64,000 bases of DNA, taken from the NCBI RefSeq assembly GCF_004340665.1, contig NZ_SLWO01000005.1, positions 124,001 through 188,000 of the forward strand, read 5' to 3'. Positions 1 through 8,483 of this stretch are shown here, in pieces. Under the pieces are notes generated by a model, which was given only the letters and a program-made list of their open reading frames with translations, searched no databases and was not told where the DNA came from. The translations under genes were made by a program, and so were the position numbers. Each line of letters starts with the position of its first letter. Position 1 is the first letter of the stretch. The stretch comes from Pedobacter psychrotolerans. GTDB taxonomy: Bacteria > Bacteroidota > Bacteroidia > Sphingobacteriales > Sphingobacteriaceae.

Positions 1-25
1 AGTGATTACGATTTGTAAATAAGAT

Positions 26-33
26 TAGTTTTG
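26..33 (+). promoter_or_regulatory. putative -7 promoter element (TAGTTTTG)
   Basis: TAGTTTTG fits the Bacteroidota -7 consensus TAnnTTTG. It lies 33 bases before the ATG at 67 and overlaps a possible TTG start at 31, which argues for the ATG. A -33 element at proper spacing cannot be judged because the window begins here. Confidence 0.3.
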
Positions 34-66
34 TCGTTATCATTAAAATTTAAACCAGACAACACA

Positions 67-2418
67 ATGTGGGTGAAGCTATCAAGGTTTATTCTTCAGA
101 ATCGAATTGCAATCATTGTTTTTTTTGTATTAGGCACCATCTTCATGGCTTACCAGGCCAAGAATGTAAAACTCTCTTATACGGGAAGTAAAATTTTACC
201 GGTTACCGATAGCGCATTTGTAAAATACAACGCATTTAAAAAAACTTTTGGTGAAGATGGCAGTGTAATGGTTGTCGGAATTCAATCTCCTGATATTTTT
301 AAGAAGGAAATCTATAACCAATGGGTTCAACTTTCTAGCGATATTCAAAAATTAAAGGGTATAAAACAGGTTCTATCATCTGGTCGGATTTTTCAGTTGG
401 AAAAGGATACTGTAAATCAAAAGTTTACCTTAAAAGCAATTCCAGGTGGGTTGGTTGCTACTGATGCAGAAATGGATTCCATCAAAAGCACCCTCTACAA
501 TACACCGTTTTTTGAAGGCCTTGTTTACAATAAACAAAACGCCACGCTAATGGCGATTACCTTTGATACTAAAATATTAAACACGTCTGCGAGAAATCCG
601 ATTTTAAAACAAATTGAAGAAAAAGCAAAGGCATTTCAGAAAAAAACCAACATCCATGTTCATATTTCAGGTTTGCCATATATCCGAACTGCCGTAAGCA
701 AATTAGTAAGTAATGAGTTTGTGCTTTTTCTGGGTTTATCTATTCTGGTTTCAGTAGCGATTCTATTATTCTTTTTTAAAAGGTTTTATGCGGTTTTCTT
801 CCCCATTCTGGTGGTAATTATGGGCGTTATCTGGAGTATCGGAACATTGGTTTTATTTGGATTCGAGCTCACCATTTTAACAGGCTTGATTCCACCACTC
901 ATCGTGATTATTGGCATTCCGAATAGTATTTTACTGTTAAATAAATACCAGAATGAAATACGAAAGGATGGAGACAAACAGAGGGCGTTAAATATCACCA
1001 TTGAAAGAATTGCAGTGACTACCCTCATCGCTAATATTACGGCTGCGATTGGTTTTGGCGTGTTATATTTTACAGGAAGCGAATTGTTGATGCAATTTGG
1101 AAGCGTAGCATCCATTAATGTGATGATTACCTGGTTAATGTGCCTATGTTTAATTCCGATTATTTTCAGCTACCTGCCAGCACCAAAATTAAAAGCACAG
1201 ACACATGTTGAAGAGGGCTTTCTACACAAATTATTAATTAAAACAGATCATCTGGTACAACAAAGAAGCAGCTTGATTTACCTGGCTACCATTTTAATTT
1301 CTATTATCGCAATCATTGGGGTATTGAAAATAAATGTAAATGGTTATGTGGTTGATGATTTGCCTAAAAATTCTGAAATCTTAACTGATTTAAAGTTTTT
1401 CGAGAAAAATTTTGAAGGAATTTTGCCCTTAGAAGTTAGTGTTGATACGAAGAAAAAGAATGGCGTATTTAATTTAACCAACCTGAAAAGGATGGAGAAA
1501 ATGGAAAGAATGATTGCCGCCTATCCGGAATTCTCCCGATCTATTTCAGTTAATATGGGTTTAAAATATGCGACTCAGGCTTTTTACAACAATGATTCAA
1601 CCTTTTTCCGATTACCAGATAATATGGAGAAAAACTTCATTCTGGCTTATATCGCAAATGGTGGAAAAGGAAACTCAAATCTACTAACCAATTTCATCAG
1701 CAAAGGCAATCAGAGTACGAGAATCAGTTTCCAAATGGCTGATGTAGGTTCTAAACGCCTTGATGCAATTATGGCTGAATTAAAACCTCGTATTGATAGC
1801 ATTTTACCACCTGATAAATTTGATGTAGAGCTTACCGGCTCAAGCGTAATCTTTTCTAAGGGAACGGATTATATGCTCAAACACTTATTTGAAAGCATTG
1901 GCTTAGCAATTATCTTAATTTCACTTTTACGTCTTGCGCAATTTAAGAGCTTAGGTATTATGTTTATTTCTTTGCTTCCAAACATTGTTCCTTTAATTAT
2001 TACTGCAGGAATTATGGGTTATTTTAACATTTCTTTAAAACCATCAACAATTCTAATTTTTACCATCGCATTTGGACTGGCCTCAGATCAGACCATCTAT
2101 TTCCTCACCCGTTATCAGCAGGAAATTATCCTGACTAATTTCTCCGTTCCTAAGGTGATTAAAGACACCATCACGGAAACCGGGGTGAGCATGACGCACA
2201 TTGCCCTAATCTTGTTTTTTGGTTTTGGAATTTTCACTGCATCAACTTTTGGAGGAACCGTAATTTTAGGCTTATTACTTTCTATTACCTTGTTTGTTGC
2301 GCTGATTTTCAACCTTACGCTATTGCCTGCTTTGGTTTTATGGCTGGATAAAAAGAAAATTAGAAAATTTATTTCTGATGATGAATCGGCAAAAAATGCT
2401 GCTGAATTTGATCATTAG
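67..2418 (+). CDS. MMPL/RND superfamily exporter
   Basis: This 783-residue polytopic membrane protein of the RND/Patched-like MMPL family probably exports lipids or other hydrophobic molecules across the inner membrane using the proton gradient; the substrate is unknown. It has two homologous halves. Each has one N-terminal membrane helix, a periplasmic loop of about 200 residues (second loop roughly 420-600), then a bundle of five helices, giving about 12 membrane segments. The charged tail ends the protein. I chose the ATG at 67 (MWVKLSRF) over an in-frame TTG at 31 because the TTG sits within a promoter-like element. No outer membrane or adaptor partner is next to it, so it looks like a stand-alone exporter. 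Family assignment is secure; function is inferred. Confidence 0.85.
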   Translation: MWVKLSRFILQNRIAIIVFFVLGTIFMAYQAKNVKLSYTGSKILPVTDSAFVKYNAFKKTFGEDGSVMVVGIQSPDIFKKEIYNQWVQLSSDIQKLKGIKQVLSSGRIFQLEKDTVNQKFTLKAIPGGLVATDAEMDSIKSTLYNTPFFEGLVYNKQNATLMAITFDTKILNTSARNPILKQIEEKAKAFQKKTNIHVHISGLPYIRTAVSKLVSNEFVLFLGLSILVSVAILLFFFKRFYAVFFPILVVIMGVIWSIGTLVLFGFELTILTGLIPPLIVIIGIPNSILLLNKYQNEIRKDGDKQRALNITIERIAVTTLIANITAAIGFGVLYFTGSELLMQFGSVASINVMITWLMCLCLIPIIFSYLPAPKLKAQTHVEEGFLHKLLIKTDHLVQQRSSLIYLATILISIIAIIGVLKINVNGYVVDDLPKNSEILTDLKFFEKNFEGILPLEVSVDTKKKNGVFNLTNLKRMEKMERMIAAYPEFSRSISVNMGLKYATQAFYNNDSTFFRLPDNMEKNFILAYIANGGKGNSNLLTNFISKGNQSTRISFQMADVGSKRLDAIMAELKPRIDSILPPDKFDVELTGSSVIFSKGTDYMLKHLFESIGLAIILISLLRLAQFKSLGIMFISLLPNIVPLIITAGIMGYFNISLKPSTILIFTIAFGLASDQTIYFLTRYQQEIILTNFSVPKVIKDTITETGVSMTHIALILFFGFGIFTASTFGGTVILGLLLSITLFVALIFNLTLLPALVLWLDKKKIRKFISDDESAKNAAEFDH

Positions 2419-2502
2419 AATTATTTATTTTATAATAAGATAGCGCAGGATTTAATCTTCTTTTCGGTTGGTATCAACCTACCAAAACACTGATTATAGT
2501 AC

Positions 2503-2527
2503 ATTGGTTGGTGAGACACCAACCAAT
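2503..2527. repeat. perfect palindrome between convergent genes, likely bidirectional terminator
   Basis: The arms ATTGGTTGGTG (2503-2513) and CACCAACCAAT (2517-2527) pair perfectly around an AGA loop. A related partial palindrome with the same TTGGT/ACCAA motif lies just upstream at 2469-2485. It separates the convergent exporter and small membrane protein genes, so termination is plausible, although no long T-tract follows. The GGTTGGTGAGACACC core looks like a dispersed extragenic palindrome; that copies occur elsewhere in the genome is inference. Confidence 0.6.
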
Positions 2528-2565
2528 AGGAAGAAAAGAATTACAATAAACCTCGCAGATTTTCT

Positions 2566-2838
2566 TTATTCTGTAGCCGGCTTTTCTTCCTCCTCATCTA
2601 CTGGAACCTCAACATTAGGATCAGTTAAAATCTCTGCATTCCCATCCCGATCTTTTTTAGCAAAAAGGATGGGATATAACATCCATAATGCGCCAATCAT
2701 GACTAAAATACCCGCAATCATTTGCAGATATCTCGCACCATTAACATCAGAAGCATCTAAAACGAGATAAAGAATATAAAAGATCACGCCAGCAATAAGT
2801 ACTAGAACAGCTTTCTGTAGTTTTAATAGTTTAATCAT
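2566..2838 (-). CDS. small two-helix membrane protein, unknown function
   Basis: This 90-residue protein has two hydrophobic segments (about residues 9-27 and 38-58) and a highly acidic C-terminal tail (PVDEEEEKPATE). It most likely lies in the inner membrane with the charged tail in the cytoplasm. I do not recognise a named family. It is convergent with the upstream exporter gene and divergent from ileS. Its hydrophobic pattern and the clean ATG at 2838 make it more credible than the overlapping plus-strand frame. Confidence 0.65.
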   Translation of the reverse strand: MIKLLKLQKAVLVLIAGVIFYILYLVLDASDVNGARYLQMIAGILVMIGALWMLYPILFAKKDRDGNAEILTDPNVEVPVDEEEEKPATE

Positions 2839-3049
2839 CGGGACATATTTTTAGATTAATAATATGAAATAAAACGCAAATAATTCCTAATAGTTCTAAA
2901 GCTGGCAAAAATAAAAACCATAAATCATTAATTTATTTGTTGCTGCCTGTGTAACCATAAGCAAGACAATCATAGCGGTAATCATTGCGATTAAACCAAT
3001 TCACTTTAAAGTATTTACATCAAAACTACCGAATTTGAGTGAAAAACTT

Positions 3050-3057
3050 TAACTTTG
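3050..3057 (+). promoter_or_regulatory. putative -7 element upstream of ileS
   Basis: TAACTTTG fits TAnnTTTG and lies 29 bases before the ileS ATG. A TTTG at 3034-3037 is too close (12 bases) for the usual -33 spacing, so only the -7 part is supported. Confidence 0.35.
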
Positions 3058-3086
3058 CATCCTTAATTTTTTGAGGTACTTGATTG

Positions 3087-6000
3087 ATGTATAGCGAATT
3101 TAAACAATTGGAACTGGCCAAAATAGGACAGGAAATACTGGATTTCTGGAAAAAGGAAAACATCTTTGAGAAGAGCATTTCTTCCCGTCCGAAATCTAAT
3201 CCGTTTACCTTTTACGAAGGTCCGCCGTCGGCCAATGGCATGCCGGGGATTCACCACGTGATGGCGCGTGCAATCAAGGATATTTTTTGTCGCTATAAAA
3301 CCTTAAAAGGCTATCAAGTTAAACGTAAAGGTGGCTGGGATACCCATGGTTTACCAATTGAACTTGCTGTGGAGAAAAAATTAGGAATCACCAAAGAAGA
3401 CATCGGTAAGAAAATAAGTGTTGATGAATACAATGCAGCTTGCCGTACCGAAGTGATGAGATATACCGATGTTTGGAACGACCTGACTGAAAAAATGGGC
3501 TATTGGGTTGATCTTGAAAATCCTTATATCACTTACGAAAACGATTATATTGAAACCCTTTGGTGGATCTTAAAGCAACTTTATAACAAAGGATATTTAT
3601 ACAAAGGGTATACCGTTCAGCCCTACTCGCCAGCTGCTGGTACAGGTTTAAGCTCGCATGAGTTGAACCAACCAGGTACGTATAAAGATGTGAGCGATAC
3701 CACAATTGTAGCCCAGTTTAAAGCAATTAATGAAACTTTACCTGAAGCATTAAGTGCATTTGGTACGGTTCACTTTTTAGCATGGACAACTACTCCATGG
3801 ACATTACCCAGTAATACGGCATTAACCGTAGGACCAAAAATCGACTATGTATTGGTTAAATCGTTCAATCAATATACATTTGAACCAATTCAGGTAGTAT
3901 TGGCTAAAGCCCTGGTAGGGAAACAATTTGCCGGAAAATACTTTTTATCAGAAAACGGTGAAGATTTCAATAACTTCAAAGCTGATGACAAAAAAATCCC
4001 TTATACCATTCTAGGAGAATTTGCTGGTGCAGATTTAGTAGGCATTAAATATGAGCAATTATTGCCTTATGCATTGCCTTATCAAAATGCTGAAAATGCT
4101 TTCAGGGTAATATCAGGAGATTTTGTAACCACCGAAGATGGTACAGGTATCGTTCACACCGCACCAACTTTTGGTGCTGATGATGCACGAGTAGCGAAAC
4201 TGGCTACCCCTGAAGTACCACCAATGCTGGTATTGGATGAAAAAGGAAATGCTGTCCCTTTAGTGGATTTACAAGGAAAGTTTATCGCTTCTTTAGGTGG
4301 TAATTATGGCGGTAAATACGTTAAAAACGAATACTATAAAGATGGCGAGGCACCAGATAAATCTGTCGATGTAGAGTTGGCTATCCAGTTAAAAGAAGAA
4401 AACAAAGCTTTTAAGGTAGAAAAATACGTCCACACTTATCCACACTGTTGGAGAACTGATAAACCGGTATTATATTATCCTTTAGATAGCTGGTTCATTA
4501 AAACCACCGCTGTAAAAGATAAAATGGTGGAACTGAATAAAACCATCAACTGGAAACCAGAATCAACCGGAACAGGTCGTTTTGGCAACTGGTTAGAGAA
4601 TTTAGTTGACTGGAATTTATCCCGCTCCCGTTATTGGGGAACTCCCCTACCCATCTGGCGCACTGCCGATGGTTTAGAAGAGAAATGTATCGGCTCAATA
4701 GCAGAATTAAACACCGAAATTGCAAAATCTATAGAAGCTGGTTTTATGCCCGCAGGTTTTGAATTAAAAGATATGCACCGCCCATATGTTGATGACGTGA
4801 TTTTAATTTCATCAAAAGGCGAAAAAATGACTCGTGAAACTGACCTGATCGACGTTTGGTTTGATAGCGGCGCCATGCCTTATGCACAATGGCATTTCCC
4901 TTTTGAAAATAAAGAAGAATTTGCAAATGCTTATGCTGCCGATTTCATTGCAGAAGGTGTTGACCAAACCAGAGGTTGGTTCTTTACTTTACATGCACTT
5001 GCTGTAATGTTGAGTGAAGCCAGTGATGAGATTAAGGAAGTAAATACTAAAACGGGTAATCCTGGTGTTGCTTTTAAAAATGTGGTTTCAAATGGATTGG
5101 TACTGGATAAAAATGGCAACAAAATGTCTAAGCGATTAGGCAATGCAGTTGATCCTTTCAGCACCATTGAAACCTACAGTGCTGATGCGACACGCTGGTA
5201 CATGATCAGCAATGCATCCCCTTGGGATAACCTGAAATTTAGCCTGGAAGGATTGGATGAAGTGCGCCGTAAATTCTTCGGAACACTATATAACACTTAT
5301 GCCTTTTTTGCTTTGTATGCCAACATCGATAAATTTGAAATCGATAAAAATAATTTAAGCAAAGTTGCTGATAGAACAGAGTTAGACCGTTGGATTTTAT
5401 CACTATTGCAAAACTTAATCAACGAAGTAGATGAGGCTTATAATACTTATGAGCCTACAAAAGCATCAAGAGCAATCCAAACTTTCGTAGATGAACATTT
5501 AAGCAACTGGTACATCAGGTTAAGTCGCCGCCGTTTTTGGAAGGGTGAAATGACAGATGATAAACGTGCTGCCTATGAAACGCTTTACACCTGTTTAGAA
5601 ACTTTGTCGCAATTAATGAGCCCAGTAGCCCCATTCTTTGCAGACTGGTTGTACAGAAACCTTACCGTTACAGATGCATATGCGGAACAATCCGTTCATT
5701 TAACTTTATGGAATGAAGCAGACCAAAGCTTAATTGATTATGATTTAAATGAACGCATGGTTTACGCCCAGGATATTTCTTCGATGGTTTTATCATTGCG
5801 TAAAAAATCAAGCATCAATGTTCGTCAGCCATTAGAAAAAATCTTAATCCCATCTTTAAATGGAGATTTCGAGCGTAAAATATCAAAAGTTGCTGATTAT
5901 ATCCTTTCGGAAACCAATGTTAAGCACATCGAATTTATTACCGATACGCACGGCATTGTGAAGAAAAAGTTAAAGCCAAACTTTAAATCGTTAGGTAAAA

Positions 6001-6488
6001 AAGTAGGCAAGGACATGAGCATTGTAAAGGAGGCTTTGGAAAACATGACTCAGGATGATATCCAACGCCTGGAAGTTGATGGTTATCTGAATGTTTTCGG
6101 CAGTGATAATATTCAACATGCGATCGATTTAAACGATGATGTAGAAGTTTTTGCAGAAGATATACCGGGATGGCAAGTGACTAATCTGGGCAACTTAACG
6201 GTGGCTCTAGATGTAACGATTTCCGAGGAATTGAAACAAGAAGGACTTTCACGCGAACTGGTCAATAGAATCCAGAATTTACGTAAAGAATTAAACTTTG
6301 AAGTAACAGATCGGATTAAAGTAGCTTTACAAAATGATAACCTCGTGGCTACAGCAGTTGCTAAAAACAAGGCCTACATTTGCGCTGAAATTTTAGCCGA
6401 TGAATTTGAATTAACAGATACTGGTTTAGACGCAAACAAAATCACCATTGATGATGTTGAATTAAGCATTTCAGTAACTAAAATATAA
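3087..6488 (+). CDS. ileS: isoleucyl-tRNA synthetase, eukaryote-like (type II)
   Basis: This 1133-residue class I aminoacyl-tRNA synthetase charges tRNA-Ile in the cytoplasm. The HIGH signature appears as GIHH at residues 54-57 (PPSANGMPGIHH) and the KMSKS loop as KMSKR at 679-683 (NKMSKRLGN). The GWDTHGLPIE motif, the length near 1130 residues and a C-terminal extension without an obvious CxxC zinc knuckle match the eukaryote-like IleRS class; typical type I bacterial enzymes are about 930 residues. That class is known for low sensitivity to mupirocin. The ATG at 3087 is preferred to a TTG one codon upstream. The dksA-like gene and lspA follow closely on the same strand and may be co-transcribed. 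Confidence 0.97.
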   Translation: MYSEFKQLELAKIGQEILDFWKKENIFEKSISSRPKSNPFTFYEGPPSANGMPGIHHVMARAIKDIFCRYKTLKGYQVKRKGGWDTHGLPIELAVEKKLGITKEDIGKKISVDEYNAACRTEVMRYTDVWNDLTEKMGYWVDLENPYITYENDYIETLWWILKQLYNKGYLYKGYTVQPYSPAAGTGLSSHELNQPGTYKDVSDTTIVAQFKAINETLPEALSAFGTVHFLAWTTTPWTLPSNTALTVGPKIDYVLVKSFNQYTFEPIQVVLAKALVGKQFAGKYFLSENGEDFNNFKADDKKIPYTILGEFAGADLVGIKYEQLLPYALPYQNAENAFRVISGDFVTTEDGTGIVHTAPTFGADDARVAKLATPEVPPMLVLDEKGNAVPLVDLQGKFIASLGGNYGGKYVKNEYYKDGEAPDKSVDVELAIQLKEENKAFKVEKYVHTYPHCWRTDKPVLYYPLDSWFIKTTAVKDKMVELNKTINWKPESTGTGRFGNWLENLVDWNLSRSRYWGTPLPIWRTADGLEEKCIGSIAELNTEIAKSIEAGFMPAGFELKDMHRPYVDDVILISSKGEKMTRETDLIDVWFDSGAMPYAQWHFPFENKEEFANAYAADFIAEGVDQTRGWFFTLHALAVMLSEASDEIKEVNTKTGNPGVAFKNVVSNGLVLDKNGNKMSKRLGNAVDPFSTIETYSADATRWYMISNASPWDNLKFSLEGLDEVRRKFFGTLYNTYAFFALYANIDKFEIDKNNLSKVADRTELDRWILSLLQNLINEVDEAYNTYEPTKASRAIQTFVDEHLSNWYIRLSRRRFWKGEMTDDKRAAYETLYTCLETLSQLMSPVAPFFADWLYRNLTVTDAYAEQSVHLTLWNEADQSLIDYDLNERMVYAQDISSMVLSLRKKSSINVRQPLEKILIPSLNGDFERKISKVADYILSETNVKHIEFITDTHGIVKKKLKPNFKSLGKKVGKDMSIVKEALENMTQDDIQRLEVDGYLNVFGSDNIQHAIDLNDDVEVFAEDIPGWQVTNLGNLTVALDVTISEELKQEGLSRELVNRIQNLRKELNFEVTDRIKVALQNDNLVATAVAKNKAYICAEILADEFELTDTGLDANKITIDDVELSISVTKI

Positions 6489-6518
6489 ATCCATATATTA
6501 GAAAACTAAATTAAAAAC

Positions 6519-6902
6519 ATGGAAAACAGCAACAAAACGCGCTACTCAGACAGTGAGCTTCAGGAATTTAAAGAATTAATTCAAGATAAATTACGCAGTT
6601 CTAAAGAAGAACTAAATGCATTAACCTCATCATTGAGCAACCCGAATGCAAATGGCACTGAAGATACTTCTGGAGCTTATAAAACATTGGAAGATGGTTC
6701 TGCAACAATGGAGAAAGAACAAATCAATCAGTTAGCTGCACGTCAGAAAAAGTTTATTGATAACTTAGAGAATGCATTGGTTCGAATCGAAAACAAAACT
6801 TATGGCATTTGCCGAGAAACAGGTAAATTAATTCAAAAAGAACGTTTACGTGCAGTTCCTCATGCCACTTTAAGTATGGAAGCAAAATTAAAACAGAGTT
6901 AA
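6519..6902 (+). CDS. TraR/DksA-like protein with degenerate zinc finger
   Basis: This 127-residue cytoplasmic protein resembles the DksA/TraR family, whose members enter the RNA polymerase secondary channel. An N-terminal helical region (residues 9-90, rich in E, K, Q) forms the expected coiled coil, followed by the family signature YGICRETGKLI and RLRAVPHATLS. Only one of the four zinc-binding cysteines remains (C98); the other positions are T, S and A, so a zinc site is unlikely. It lies 30 bases after ileS, and its stop overlaps the lspA start by one base (TAATG), implying translational coupling. The role here is unknown. The family call is firm, but regulatory function is inferred. Confidence 0.85.
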   Translation: MENSNKTRYSDSELQEFKELIQDKLRSSKEELNALTSSLSNPNANGTEDTSGAYKTLEDGSATMEKEQINQLAARQKKFIDNLENALVRIENKTYGICRETGKLIQKERLRAVPHATLSMEAKLKQS

Positions 6903-7504
6903 TGAAAGGCTATACAAAACCTTTACTTGTTATCTTTTTGGTTTTACTTGCTGACCAGTTGCTCAAAACCTGGATTAAAACCAATATGTACCTGGGCCAG
7001 GAGTTTAATATTATTGGTAAGTGGTTCATTATCCATTTTACTGAAAATAATGGTATGGCCTTCGGTATGGAGTTTGGTGGAGAATTTGGTAAGCTTGCTT
7101 TATCATTGTTTCGCATTGCTGCCGTTGCTGGTATTGGATACGGCCTTCATTATTTAATCAAACATAAATACCACCGTGGTTTAATCTTAAATGTTGCGCT
7201 GATTTTTGCAGGTGCTTTAGGAAATATCATAGATTCGGTTTTTTATGGAAAGATTTATGGCTACGAAACCTGGTTCCATGGCCGCGTGGTAGACATGCTT
7301 TATTTTCCAATTGCTGAAGGACACTTCCCGAGCTGGATTCCGATTTGGGGAGGAGATGAGTTTGTTTTCTTCAGACCTGTTTTTAACCTTGCTGATGCCG
7401 CAATCTCTCTCGGTGTAATACTAATCCTTACTTTCCAAAAAAACTACTTTAAAGAAGATGTTAAGGATGAGGTGAGCATTAATAGTGAAATTGTAGAAGA
7501 TTAA
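6902..7504 (+). CDS. lspA: lipoprotein signal peptidase (signal peptidase II)
   Basis: This 200-residue inner-membrane aspartyl protease removes the signal peptide of lipid-modified prolipoproteins. Four hydrophobic segments are visible. The catalytic aspartates are D131 (HGRVVDMLYF) and D165 (FNLADAAIS), and the conserved TENNGMAFG motif begins near residue 48. An insertion around residues 138-158 (EGHFPSWIPIWGGDEF) makes it longer than the 160-170 residues of proteobacterial LspA. It is translationally coupled to the DksA-like gene by a TAATG overlap. Many lipoproteins encoded in this window depend on such an enzyme. Confidence 0.96.
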   Translation: MKGYTKPLLVIFLVLLADQLLKTWIKTNMYLGQEFNIIGKWFIIHFTENNGMAFGMEFGGEFGKLALSLFRIAAVAGIGYGLHYLIKHKYHRGLILNVALIFAGALGNIIDSVFYGKIYGYETWFHGRVVDMLYFPIAEGHFPSWIPIWGGDEFVFFRPVFNLADAAISLGVILILTFQKNYFKEDVKDEVSINSEIVED

Positions 7505-7558
7505 GCGAATTACAATTGAAACCTATAGTTAGACAGTAATAGCTTTAAATAATTACAG

Positions 7559-7588
7559 GTCCGTTTCTTTACTGAAATGGGCTTTTTT
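7559..7588 (+). terminator. rho-independent terminator after lspA
   Basis: GTCCGTTTC (7559-7567) pairs with GAAATGGGC (7574-7582), allowing G-T pairs, and is followed by TTTTTT. It is well placed to end the ileS-lspA transcript. Confidence 0.6.
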
Positions 7589-7610
7589 GTTTTATTAATT
7601 TAGGTTTAAA

Positions 7611-7658
7611 AAAGTTGATAACTTTAATAGCACAATAGAAAAGAAAGTTATCAACTTT
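7611..7658. repeat. perfect 15-bp inverted repeat upstream of the DUF4269 gene
   Basis: AAAGTTGATAACTTT (7611-7625) and AAAGTTATCAACTTT (7644-7658) are exact reverse complements separated by 18 bases. Each arm is itself nearly palindromic (AAAGTT/AACTTT). It ends 22 bases before the next start codon, which suggests an operator or a leader hairpin rather than a terminator. Confidence 0.55.
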
Positions 7659-7680
7659 AAATTCCTAACCATGTCGATTA

Positions 7681-8196
7681 ATGATAAATTTCTTCAATCT
7701 GTCCTACTTAAAATTAGGAAATCCAAAGCAACAAACCGCTTATCAGGTTTTAACCAGAAATAGTGTACTAGAGAAGCTGGCGGAGTTTACACCAATTTTA
7801 GTGGGAACCATCCCAATCAACATTGATATAGAAAGTAGTGATTTGGATATCATTTGTTATGTTCAGGATAAAGAAAAATTTAAGTATTCCTTGTTAAATT
7901 ATTTTCACCATGAGAAAGGCTTTACAATTTCAGAAAATCAAACTTTTGATGCTGTTAAGGCAAATTTCTGCATAGAAGATTTTGAAATTGAAATCTTTGG
8001 TCAAAACATTCCTACTACAGAACAAAATGCCTATCGCCACATGGTGATTGAACATCAATTACTACTAGAAAATGGCGAAGACTTCAGGCTAAAAATTATT
8101 GACTTAAAAATGCAGGGATACAAAACGGAACCAGCTTTTGCAAAGCTACTGGGTCTAACTGGAAATGCTTATGAAGTACTTTTAAACTTATGGTAA
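7681..8196 (+). CDS. DUF4269 family protein, nucleotidyltransferase-like
   Basis: This 171-residue soluble protein matches my memory of the DUF4269 family. The stretch VGTIPINIDIESSDLDIIC (about residues 41-59) looks like the G-T...SDxD metal-binding site of the nucleotidyltransferase fold, and the later EIEIFGQ could give a third acidic residue. The substrate and partner are unknown. It stands alone after a terminator and a strong inverted repeat. A nearby out-of-frame ATG at 7671 is not used. The family is fairly sure; the activity is inferred. Confidence 0.7.
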   Translation: MINFFNLSYLKLGNPKQQTAYQVLTRNSVLEKLAEFTPILVGTIPINIDIESSDLDIICYVQDKEKFKYSLLNYFHHEKGFTISENQTFDAVKANFCIEDFEIEIFGQNIPTTEQNAYRHMVIEHQLLLENGEDFRLKIIDLKMQGYKTEPAFAKLLGLTGNAYEVLLNLW

Positions 8197-8222
8197 AAAG
8201 ATTTTAAGCGATCCTATTATAG

Positions 8223-8257
8223 AGATTACTTTGTCGTGTCTCCTCGCAAAGACGACC
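8223..8257. repeat. 35-bp dispersed repeat, copy 1
   Basis: This copy matches copy 2 at 8345-8379 in 33 of 35 bases in the same orientation. The shared core is TTTGTCGTGTCTCCTCGCAA. On the other strand it reads TTGCGAGGAGACACGACAAA, a type of extragenic repeat I recognise from many Bacteroidota genomes. Confidence 0.7.
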
Positions 8258-8344
8258 TGTCGTAGTTATTTAGAATACGAACATTAAAAAAATCTGGTTG
8301 TAACGTCTCGCCATGAATAAACGAATAAAGCGGGGGTCGAATTA

Positions 8345-8379
8345 AGATTGCTTTGTCGTGTCTCCTCGCAAAGACAACC
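8345..8379. repeat. 35-bp dispersed repeat, copy 2
   Basis: Direct repeat of 8223-8257 with two substitutions, 122 bases apart. Both lie in the non-coding gap between the DUF4269 gene and sucB, and no ORF is credible there. Confidence 0.7.
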
Positions 8380-8415
8380 GTTCATAGTTGGCGTATTCAA
8401 TACCCGGGTGCCTCA

Positions 8416-8449
8416 ACAAAAAAGCCTTCGATTTTTCAACCGAAGGCTT
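8416..8449 (-). terminator. rho-independent terminator of sucAB
   Basis: AAGCCTTCG (8422-8430) pairs with CGAAGGCTT (8441-8449). Read on the minus strand the stem is followed by a run of six T, 35 bases after the sucB stop. Confidence 0.75.
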
Positions 8450-8483
8450 CTTATATATCAAGCTCTTTATAGGGATTTAGGGT

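Noticed and set aside
2468..2770. Plus-strand 100-codon ORF over the small membrane protein
   Set aside because: It is Ser-rich antisense translation; the minus-strand frame has clear membrane helices and a proper ATG.
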